9,646 nucleotides of DNA from Synergistaceae bacterium (GTDB taxonomy: Bacteria; Synergistota; Synergistia; Synergistales; Synergistaceae). The stretch covers positions 1 through 9,646 of the forward strand of contig JAISQP010000192.1 in NCBI GenBank assembly GCA_031274115.1, given 5' to 3'. Of this stretch, positions 1 through 5,870 are shown piece by piece (position 1 is the stretch's first letter; each line of letters opens with the position of its first letter). Below the pieces are notes generated by a model that was given only the letters and a program-made list of their open reading frames with translations, was not told where the DNA came from and ran no database searches. The position numbers were made by a program, and so were the translations under genes.

Positions 1-72
1 ACCCTGCTCGCGCTGCAAACCTCCGACCTGGTAGAAGAAACGGCCAATTTCCCCCGCCGAGCTATGCCCTGA
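1..72 (+). CDS. Possible C-terminal end of a convergent gene (partial)
   Basis: The plus strand is open from the first base in frame 1 and stops at a TGA at 70-72, giving a 23-residue tail that ends in FPRRAMP. Most third positions are G or C, as in the other genes here, which mildly supports coding. If real, it overlaps the last 11 bp of the convergent ATPase gene, similar to the tail-to-tail overlap of thiT and the recombinase. The fragment is too short to identify a family, and it could be chance reading of non-coding DNA. Confidence 0.3.
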   Translation, partial: TLLALQTSDLVEETANFPRRAMP

Positions 73-2230
73 CGGTTCTGGCGGCGTTCAGAACCGCCAG
101 TATCGCCACGCCGACATCCGCGAAGATGGCCTCCCAAAGCCCAGCCACGCCGATCACCCCAAGGGCGATGAACAGCGCCTTTATTCCCATCGCGGCGATT
201 ATGTTCTGCCAGACCACTTTTCTCGTGAAGCGCGCTATACGCAGGAGCGACGCTACTTTTTTCGGCGAGTCGTCGAGGATGACCGCGTCCGATATCTCGA
301 CTGCCAGCTCCGAGCCGAGCCCCCCCATCGCTATGCTTATGCCGGCCGTCGCTAGAACCGGCCCGTCGTTCACTCCGTCCCCCACGAAAGCGGCCCTTTC
401 GATGTTCGACGCCAGTTCTCCCAAAGCGGCCACCTTTTCATCCGGCGTCAATCCGGCGCGGTACCCGGAGAGCCCAAGTTCGCCGGCGACCGATGACGCT
501 ACCGCCTCCCTGTCGCCGGAAAGCATGTATATTTTCTCTATTCCGCACTCTCTGATCTCCCTTATCGCTTCTTTTGAGTCCGGGCGTATCGTGTCCGAGA
601 CGGTTATGCTTCCGAGATAGACCCCGTCGCGGGCTACGTGAACGACAGAGCCCGCTTCACCGGAGGCCTCGCGCGCCGCGACGCCGTTTTCCGCCATCAG
701 GGCTTCGTTGCCGGCGAGAAGCCTTACTGCAGGCGCCGGATTCCCGAACACGCCGTCTTTTTGGGGCGTGTAGACAGCAACCACTCCCCTGCCCGCCTTT
801 TCCTCGCCGGTCACGGATATCCCCCCCGGATACAGCTCTCCGAACTCCGCCGCGACGGACCTGGCGACTGGGTGATTTGACAGGCTTTCCGCGATAACGG
901 CAGCGGTTCCTAGATCCTCCCGCGAGACGCCGTCCGCCGGGATCGCGTTTCTTACCGCGAACACTCCCTTCGTGAGCGTGCCGGTCTTGTCGAAAAATAT
1001 GGCGTCAGTCTCCTTCAGTGCGTCGAAAACGCTTCCGCCCTTCACGAGGACCCCGCTGCGAGAAGCCGCGCCTATCCCTCCAAAGTAGCCAAGCGGTATG
1101 GAGATCACGAGCGCACACGGGCATGACACGACGAGGAGAACGAGTGCCCTGTAGAGCCACTGCGAAAAGCTCCCCATCGACAGAAGCGGCGGCAGGATCG
1201 CGAGCGCCGCGGCTATTGCGACGACCGCGGGAGTGTAATACCGCGCGAATTTCGTTATGAATCTCTCAGTCGGAGATTTGCGCGCGACGGCGCTCTCCAC
1301 CATCTCCATAATACGCGCGACGGACGAGTCCTCGAAGCTTCCGGACGCCTCTATGGTCAAAAGCCCGTCCTTGCTGACTGTCCCGCCGTACACCGTTTCG
1401 CCCGGCGATACCGAAACGGGAAGCGACTCGCCGGTGAGCGACGACGCGTCTATCCGCGAAAGACCTTCGCGAACGACCCCGTCGACGGGGATTTTTTCGC
1501 CGGGCCTCACGACGACGAGATCTCCCTTTCTCACCTTTTCCGGCGACGTTTCAAAAGTTTTTCCGCCGCGCAGAACGCGCGCGGTCGATGGTTTCTGCTC
1601 CACGAGCGCCTTTATCGAACTTCTCGATTTCGACGCCGCCAGTTCCTGGAACATCTCGCCAACGCGGTAGAAGAGCATGACGCTTATGGCCTCCGGTGTC
1701 TTGCCGATAACTATCGCCGCGAGGGAGGCGAAGCTCATGAGGAAGAACTCGTTGAGAAAATTTTTAGTGAAAAGCGTCCTGGAAGTCGCCGTTAAAACCG
1801 GAAAAGCAGCTATCAGATACGCAGCGCCATAAAGCAGATATTCCACAAATCCGTCTCCGGCGCCCGGAATTCTGAGAACGCTCTGGAGCTTCCCTCCGAA
1901 AACGAGCGCGAAGACGAAAATCGCCCCAGCGAACGCAATTGAAATTATTTCCTTTTTTACGCGGTCCCCTTCGCCATGCCCGTGATCGTGTCGCGAGTGA
2001 TCGTCGGTTTCTTTCGCGTCGAGCGAAACGACGCTCGCGTCCGGCTCTATCGAACTTGTCACCTTACGGATGGAGTCAAGCGCAAGCACCCCGTCATCCA
2101 CGATCGTCAGCACTCCGCCCTCGAGATTTATCGAAACGCTCTCCACTCCAGGGAAATCAAGAATTGTGCTCTCTATCTTTGCCGCACACCCCGAACAGCA
2201 TAAATTGTTTATCCTAAAACGACGTTTCAT
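62..2230 (-). CDS. P1B-2-type heavy-metal ATPase (Zn2+/Cd2+/Pb2+ efflux)
   Basis: An inner-membrane ATPase of 722 residues that pumps Zn2+, Cd2+ or Pb2+ out of the cytoplasm (ZntA/CadA family). An N-terminal heavy-metal-associated domain carries a CCSGC metal site at residues 11-15, followed by a His/Asp-rich linker (about 76-89) likely to bind metal. All P-type ATPase hallmarks are present: TGES (266-269), the CPC membrane site (370-372) in the setting CPCALVISIP, the phosphorylated DKTGT (414-418), the HP pair (453-454) and GDGVND (617-622). The CPC(x4)SxP pattern, Asn676-x7-Lys684 in the next-to-last helix and Asp-Val-Gly (705-707) in the last helix are the P1B-2 signature, which argues against a copper pump. 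I chose the ATG at 2230 because AAGGAGG lies 8 bp upstream. An in-frame ATG at 2284 would add 18 uncharacteristic residues and lies at the inferred transcription start. Length is normal, and the gene appears monocistronic. Confidence 0.96.
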   Translation of the reverse strand: MKRRFRINNLCCSGCAAKIESTILDFPGVESVSINLEGGVLTIVDDGVLALDSIRKVTSSIEPDASVVSLDAKETDDHSRHDHGHGEGDRVKKEIISIAFAGAIFVFALVFGGKLQSVLRIPGAGDGFVEYLLYGAAYLIAAFPVLTATSRTLFTKNFLNEFFLMSFASLAAIVIGKTPEAISVMLFYRVGEMFQELAASKSRSSIKALVEQKPSTARVLRGGKTFETSPEKVRKGDLVVVRPGEKIPVDGVVREGLSRIDASSLTGESLPVSVSPGETVYGGTVSKDGLLTIEASGSFEDSSVARIMEMVESAVARKSPTERFITKFARYYTPAVVAIAAALAILPPLLSMGSFSQWLYRALVLLVVSCPCALVISIPLGYFGGIGAASRSGVLVKGGSVFDALKETDAIFFDKTGTLTKGVFAVRNAIPADGVSREDLGTAAVIAESLSNHPVARSVAAEFGELYPGGISVTGEEKAGRGVVAVYTPQKDGVFGNPAPAVRLLAGNEALMAENGVAAREASGEAGSVVHVARDGVYLGSITVSDTIRPDSKEAIREIRECGIEKIYMLSGDREAVASSVAGELGLSGYRAGLTPDEKVAALGELASNIERAAFVGDGVNDGPVLATAGISIAMGGLGSELAVEISDAVILDDSPKKVASLLRIARFTRKVVWQNIIAAMGIKALFIALGVIGVAGLWEAIFADVGVAILAVLNAARTVRA

Positions 2231-2238
2231 ACAGTTCG

Positions 2239-2245
2239 CCTCCTT
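2239..2245 (-). promoter_or_regulatory. Ribosome binding site of the heavy-metal ATPase
   Basis: The minus strand reads AAGGAGG, a full match to the anti-Shine-Dalgarno complement, with 8 bases before the ATG at 2230. It decides the start: the in-frame ATG at 2284 has no comparable site. Confidence 0.9.
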
Positions 2246-2289
2246 AAAATTTTCACGCGCAATCACATCGTCATTTCGTCGCATGTCGA

Positions 2290-2318
2290 ATTATAGTCAT
2301 GTATAAACGAAATGTCAA
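2290..2318 (-). promoter_or_regulatory. Sigma70-type promoter of the heavy-metal ATPase
   Basis: On the minus strand the -35 box TTGACA (2313-2318) and the -10 box TATAAT (2290-2295) both match consensus exactly and are separated by the ideal 17 bp. Transcription would start near 2283, giving a leader of about 53 nt before the ATG at 2230. A 17-bp spacer argues against MerR-type control, which usually uses 19-20 bp. If the pump is metal-regulated, a repressor of the ArsR/SmtB kind is more likely, but no regulator gene is in the window. Confidence 0.85.
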
Positions 2319-2527
2319 TAACATAACTAATGTTGCAGTATAGTGGGGCGGAGACAGCAGAAACTGTTATGTTCAATTTGAACGTGAAAACTGTGAATTC
2401 AGCATTGAATTTGTAAATTTAGTCATACCATACATTGAGCGATTCCGATTCATGTGCCCACTGTACAGCAACGATTGAGCGCAAATTTGGCGACCTCAAA
2501 TTTGAATTATTAATTTCGTGATTTGGC
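2319..2527. other. AT-rich intergenic stretch with short palindromes
   Basis: This stretch between the two divergent promoters is clearly richer in A and T than the genes around it, and I see no credible gene in it; the longest ATG frame noticed, at 2369, has 15 codons. It holds several short dyads: GTTCAATTTGAAC (2371-2383), TTCAGCATTGAA (2398-2409), CTGTACAG (2461-2468) and TCAAATTTGA (2496-2505). The octamer ATTGAGCG also occurs twice, 40 bp apart (2434-2441 and 2474-2481). Three dyads share a TTCAA/TTTGA theme and could be sites for a metal-sensing or other repressor, but AT-rich DNA produces such patterns by chance. Confidence 0.5.
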
Positions 2528-2556
2528 TTGACAATCGTTCATAAAGGCGGGAATAT
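2528..2556 (+). promoter_or_regulatory. Probable promoter of thiT
   Basis: A perfect -35 box TTGACA (2528-2533) is followed, after 17 bp, by GAATAT (2551-2556), a weak -10 box that keeps the two most important positions (second A and last T). Transcription would begin at about 2562, just before the first conserved bases of the TPP riboswitch, as expected for a riboswitch leader. Confidence 0.65.
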
Positions 2557-2562
2557 ATGCAC

Positions 2563-2660
2563 GCATCGGGGGAGCTTTCCATAAGGGAAGGCTGAGAGGA
2601 GGCGTTTGCTTCGACCCTTAGAACCTGATCCGGCCAATACCGGCGAAGGAAGTATGGGAT
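2563..2660 (+). ncRNA. TPP riboswitch (THI element)
   Basis: The conserved THI-box blocks occur in order: the G-run GGGGGAGC (2568-2575), GGCTGAGAGG (2590-2599) with the pyrimidine-sensing CTGAGA, GACCCTTAGAACCTGATC (2613-2630), the CCGG-CCAATA-CCGG hairpin (2630-2643) and the closing GAAGGAAG (2645-2652). The variable hairpin between the CTGAGA and GACCC blocks is short. Thiamine pyrophosphate binding is expected to favour the downstream terminator and so lower thiT expression. That matches a thiamine uptake gene, which should be on only when thiamine is scarce. The family assignment is secure from the motifs; the outer ends are approximate. Confidence 0.97.
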
Positions 2661-2702
2661 CGTTCAGTTCCAAACGGCAGAAATCTTATGAGAAATTCAT
2701 AG

Positions 2703-2739
2703 CCCCCCTGTGCAAAAACAAAGCCAAGGGGGTTTTTTT
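2703..2739 (+). terminator. Riboswitch-controlled intrinsic terminator overlapping the thiT ribosome binding site
   Basis: The left arm CCCCCT (2704-2709) pairs with AGGGGG (2727-2732). Two inner G-C pairs (2712-2713 with 2723-2724) lie across a small internal loop, the loop is A-rich, and a run of seven T follows (2733-2739). This is a compact Rho-independent terminator placed about 45 nt after the aptamer. The right arm AAGGGGG also lies 7 bp before the GTG at 2740 and can pair with the anti-Shine-Dalgarno with one G-U wobble. The hairpin could therefore block both transcription and translation. Confidence 0.85.
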
Positions 2740-3291
2740 GTGAATATCGCTACAGCGGGAAGCAGTTCGGACAGGGTGAAGGTTACGGTTGAGGGCGCGC
2801 TCTGCGTGGCCCTCGCGGTCGTATTTTCGTATTTCAAGATGTTCTCCATGCCTCAGGGAGGTTCCGTCACGCTCGAGATGGCTCCTCTTCTTTTTTTCTC
2901 GTACAGGCACGGCTTCAAGTGGGGGGCCGCCGCCGGTATGATGACCGGGTTTCTGCTGATGCTATTCGGAGGCTACGTCACGCATCCTGTTCAGGCAGCT
3001 CTTGACTATCCGCTCGCTTTCGCCTGTCTAGGGATAGCGGGGTTTTTCAGGGCGCGCCCCGCACTCGGCGCCGTGGTCTCCGGAATCGCGCGACTCGTCT
3101 GCCATGTGCTTTCAGGCGTCATATTCTTCGCAAGCTACGCCCCCGAGGGACAGAACCCATGGGCCTACTCGACGGTCTACAACGTAAGCTACATGGTTCC
3201 ATCTCTCCTGTTGTCCGGAGTTCTGGCGTTCGCGCTGTGGAAGAAGCTCGGGAGCAAGGGCGCGCCGTGGGATAATCAAAGGCCGTCATAG
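2740..3291 (+). CDS. thiT: Thiamine-specific ECF transporter S component ThiT
   Basis: A membrane protein of 183 residues that binds thiamine and works with a shared energy-coupling module (EcfA, EcfA', EcfT), which is not in this window. It belongs to the YuaJ/ThiT family: GGSVTLEM (40-47) with FSYRHGFKWG following, HPVQAALDYPLAF (82-94) and SGVIFFASYAPEG (125-137) are its typical blocks, and about six hydrophobic helices fill the chain. His122, Tyr143 and Asn148 have the same mutual spacing as thiamine-contacting residues I recall in Lactococcus ThiT (His125, Tyr146, Asn151). The GTG at 2740 was chosen because AAGGGGG precedes it by 7 bp. An in-frame GTG at 2710 lies inside the terminator hairpin and would add ten unlikely residues. 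The upstream TPP riboswitch independently supports the function. The stop overlaps the convergent recombinase gene by 6 bp. Confidence 0.94.
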   Translation: MNIATAGSSSDRVKVTVEGALCVALAVVFSYFKMFSMPQGGSVTLEMAPLLFFSYRHGFKWGAAAGMMTGFLLMLFGGYVTHPVQAALDYPLAFACLGIAGFFRARPALGAVVSGIARLVCHVLSGVIFFASYAPEGQNPWAYSTVYNVSYMVPSLLLSGVLAFALWKKLGSKGAPWDNQRPS

Positions 3292-3858
3292 GTTGAGTTC
3301 CAGGTAAGTGTTGTCCATCTGCTCTCTGTCTATGCCTATGTACCTGAGAGTGTCGGCGCTCGATGAGTGGCTGAGCAGCTTCTGAACGAGACCAAGGTTG
3401 CCGCCGGTTCGCTGATACACGTGATAGCCGAAAGTCTTGCGCAACGAGTGAGTCCCGATCTTGTGCAGCCCTACGGACTCGCCGACCGAGGACAGGATTC
3501 GCCTGGCCTGCCACCTGCTCAGAGCGCCGCCTTTTCTGGAGGGGAAGAGCGGCGCGTCCGGGCCGGGTTTTCCGAGACTGTTCAGGTAGCCCGGGAGAGC
3601 GTCTCGGATGGATTTGTTCAGCGGGAACTTCCTGATTTTTCCCGTCTTCTTCTCCTTCATCTCGATAGCCGCGACGAGCTTTCCCTTATCGTTTACCACG
3701 TCGCCGACACGGAGGGAAAGAAGGTCGCTGATTCGCAGCGCCGTGTTTATGCCTATGGTAAAGATGAGTTCGTCCCTGGGATTCCCGGCGCGCAAAATTT
3801 TTTTCATAGCGTCAATTTTCTTTACGTCCTTGATCGGCTCGACCTCCACAGGAAACAT
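3286..3858 (-). CDS. Stand-alone tyrosine recombinase/integrase catalytic domain
   Basis: A 190-residue tyrosine recombinase that cuts and rejoins DNA through a 3'-phosphotyrosine link. The full active site is visible: Arg42 in ALRISDL, a beta-hairpin Lys near 70-71, His137-x-x-Arg140 in THSLRKTFG, His164 in LLSHSS and the nucleophile Tyr173 in LRYIGI. Typical integrases have 300-400 residues with an N-terminal arm-binding and core-binding domain. This protein starts almost directly at the catalytic fold, like the small YoeC-type integrases and comparable in size to FimB/FimE. Nothing looks decayed, so it is probably functional. The ATG at 3858 has a purine-rich GAGAGGGG touching it, which is too close for a good ribosome site; a GTG at 3849 would be better spaced. 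It lies 59 bp after the HD-GYP gene on the same strand, and no att site or invertible repeat was found next to it. Its target is unknown. Confidence 0.9.
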   Translation of the reverse strand: MFPVEVEPIKDVKKIDAMKKILRAGNPRDELIFTIGINTALRISDLLSLRVGDVVNDKGKLVAAIEMKEKKTGKIRKFPLNKSIRDALPGYLNSLGKPGPDAPLFPSRKGGALSRWQARRILSSVGESVGLHKIGTHSLRKTFGYHVYQRTGGNLGLVQKLLSHSSSADTLRYIGIDREQMDNTYLELNL

Positions 3859-3917
3859 CCCCTCTCGATATTTGTGCTAATCCGTCCGCGCGTCATAGAA
3901 ACCGGGCCTTGTCACCC

Positions 3918-5870
3918 TTACCTGAACCTGTTGACTATAGCCCTCAGCGTGTCGGAAACTTCCATCGCCGCCCGCACTATTTCAGGGTCGAACTGCGTGC
4001 CGGCGCTCTTGGAGAGTTCGGCTACCGCATCGTCGAAGGTCCAGGCGCTCTTGTAAACCCTGGAGAACACGAGCGCGTCCAGTACATCCGCGACCGCCGT
4101 GATCCTCGCCGGGAGCGGTATATCCTCGCCGGAAAGAGAGGGGCAGTCAGGGTCTCCGGTGTAGCCTGAACCATCCCACCTCTGATGGTGGTGAAGAGTT
4201 ATCTGGTACGCCATGCGTTCGAGTTTCGAGTCCGCCGCGGCGTACATGGATGCCCCGGCGGAACAGTGTTTTTTCATGATTTCATATTCATTATCCGTGA
4301 GCTTGCCCGGTTTTTTCAAGACGGCGTCAGGGACGGCGACCTTGCCTATGTCGTGGAGCATGGCAGCGAGCCTTATAGTGTCCTTTTCTACTCTGAGGGT
4401 GTTCTCGTCAATCCCGTGCCGCAGCGCCCAGCAATGATAAATTTCCGCGGCGAAGGCGCCGACCCTGTTGACGTGCGCGCCGGTCTCGAGGGGATCTCTC
4501 ATGCTCGACATTTTGAGCATGGAGTCAATCAGTCTCCTCGTCATTATAGACCTCGTCAGAAACGGCATCGTCTGCCCGGCCAGCAGGTTGACGTAGCGGA
4601 TGTCGGGCTCGTCGAAAGGTTTTATTCGCCCCGACGCGTCCTTGCTGTTTATAAGCTGGAGGACGGCAAGAGGAGCGCCGCCGACGCCGAGGATCGGAAC
4701 AGCGAGCATCGAGACCGTATGGTATCCTGACGCGTCATCGAACGAATGGTTGAACGAATACGGTACGCTCTCTGGAATTTTCGACACGTCCGGGATGTTG
4801 AGACTCTCGCGCTTTAGTGCCGCGTACCCGCCGATGGAGCGGTCGCTTATCGGTATCACGCTGTTGACATAATGATGCCGTTGAGTGTTGTCCTTGAAAA
4901 GCGTGTCGTTTTGGACGTAGGCGAAGCGCAGATTGTCTCCCTCGACAAGATAGAATGTGCCGGCGTCCGCGGCCGTCGCGTCTCTGGCTTCCGTCAGCAT
5001 TATGTCTATCACGGTGTTTATGTCCTCGAACCTGTTTACATAATCCGCGTACGAGATGAGTCTCTTAGAAATGTTGGACTCCTTGCGCCTGTCCCGCTTT
5101 GTCCATGAAATCCCGCTGTTCGCGAGCCAAGGGAGATTTTCGTTCAGCTTGACGTCCGGGCGGTAAAGCTGTCCCCGTATGGAGTCGTACAGGTTTTGAA
5201 AAGGGGCGTCGGCTATCGCGGCTTCCTTTGGAGCGGAGCGATAGCGGTCGAACGACCGCGCGATCATCGGGAAGAAGTTCTCGGTTAGCAACAGGACGTA
5301 GCCGAGCATCCAATCCTCGAAAGGGGCGAATTCCCCGTTTTCGTCCTTGTGATTTATGAGTTGCAGTATGCCGGCCAGATCCCCCATGTCATCCACTATC
5401 GGAACGGTCATAGCGGAGACGGTCACGTAACCGGTCGTCCTGTCGTACTCGTCGTTGAATTTAAAGGGCATGACCTCCGGGGGGTTGCGCACGTCGCTTA
5501 TCAGGAGGGGCCTTTTAGTCTTCGCGACATATCCGCAGATCGATTCCTCCCCTATGGGAATGCTCTTCCCCGCGAAGTGATTTATCTCCTTTCCGTCGCA
5601 TACGCCGCCGCTTCGCGGCGCAAGGGAGTCGTTTTGTACGTACACGAAGCGAAGGACCTCTTTATCCACCACGTAAATGGAGGCCGCGTCTGCGGCGGAG
5701 ACACTCCTCATCTCAAAGAGAAGTTCGGAAATGAGATCGTCCAGCCCGCTGGAAAGCGAGTTCAGAAAGGATTCGATCTTTTCGTTCAGATGTGTTTCGA
5801 ATAGCAAGTGTCCGTAACCGGCTATGAAATTATTGATATAAATTTCGGCGCCTAACTTATTTGCTTTCAT
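3918..5870 (-). CDS. GAF-GAF-HD-GYP cyclic di-GMP phosphodiesterase
   Basis: A cytoplasmic signalling enzyme of 650 residues. Two GAF sensor domains (about 48-203 and 278-443) precede an HD-GYP domain (about 463-633) expected to hydrolyse cyclic di-GMP. The GAF domains are clearly duplicates, each with a YVQND motif, an IPI-x4-I-x-GY block and LQLIN. The HD-GYP metal ligands are present: His466, His506-Asp507 with Lys510 (HDIGK), His535, the HHH at 560-562 and Asp595. The name motif reads DGSGYT rather than DGSGYP. I prefer the ATG at 5870, which overlaps the end of the cyclase gene by 14 bp and suggests translational coupling. Its ribosome site is weak, and ATGs at 5885 or 5966 are possible but less likely. 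No membrane segment is visible, so input is probably a small cytoplasmic ligand. It lies directly after the cyclase in the operon, linking cAMP and c-di-GMP signals. Confidence 0.94.
   Translation of the reverse strand: MKANKLGAEIYINNFIAGYGHLLFETHLNEKIESFLNSLSSGLDDLISELLFEMRSVSAADAASIYVVDKEVLRFVYVQNDSLAPRSGGVCDGKEINHFAGKSIPIGEESICGYVAKTKRPLLISDVRNPPEVMPFKFNDEYDRTTGYVTVSAMTVPIVDDMGDLAGILQLINHKDENGEFAPFEDWMLGYVLLLTENFFPMIARSFDRYRSAPKEAAIADAPFQNLYDSIRGQLYRPDVKLNENLPWLANSGISWTKRDRRKESNISKRLISYADYVNRFEDINTVIDIMLTEARDATAADAGTFYLVEGDNLRFAYVQNDTLFKDNTQRHHYVNSVIPISDRSIGGYAALKRESLNIPDVSKIPESVPYSFNHSFDDASGYHTVSMLAVPILGVGGAPLAVLQLINSKDASGRIKPFDEPDIRYVNLLAGQTMPFLTRSIMTRRLIDSMLKMSSMRDPLETGAHVNRVGAFAAEIYHCWALRHGIDENTLRVEKDTIRLAAMLHDIGKVAVPDAVLKKPGKLTDNEYEIMKKHCSAGASMYAAADSKLERMAYQITLHHHQRWDGSGYTGDPDCPSLSGEDIPLPARITAVADVLDALVFSRVYKSAWTFDDAVAELSKSAGTQFDPEIVRAAMEVSDTLRAIVNRFR

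Noticed and set aside
2369..2416. Small frame starting MFNLNVK in the AT-rich intergenic stretch
   Set aside because: It has only 15 codons, no ribosome site and no sign of conservation.
2710..2739. In-frame GTG at 2710 as the start of thiT
   Set aside because: It lies inside the terminator hairpin and has no ribosome site, and the ten extra residues do not resemble ThiT N-termini; the GTG at 2740 has a well-spaced AAGGGGG.
3859..3917. Possible invertible promoter or att site beside the recombinase
   Set aside because: The gap is only 59 bp and I found no inverted or direct repeat there long enough to serve as a recombination site; repeats in 2371-2505 are short and AT-rich.
3367..4056. Plus-strand open frame of 229 codons
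   Set aside because: It runs antisense across the recombinase, the 59-bp gap and the end of the HD-GYP gene, all of which have clear catalytic motifs in their own frames.
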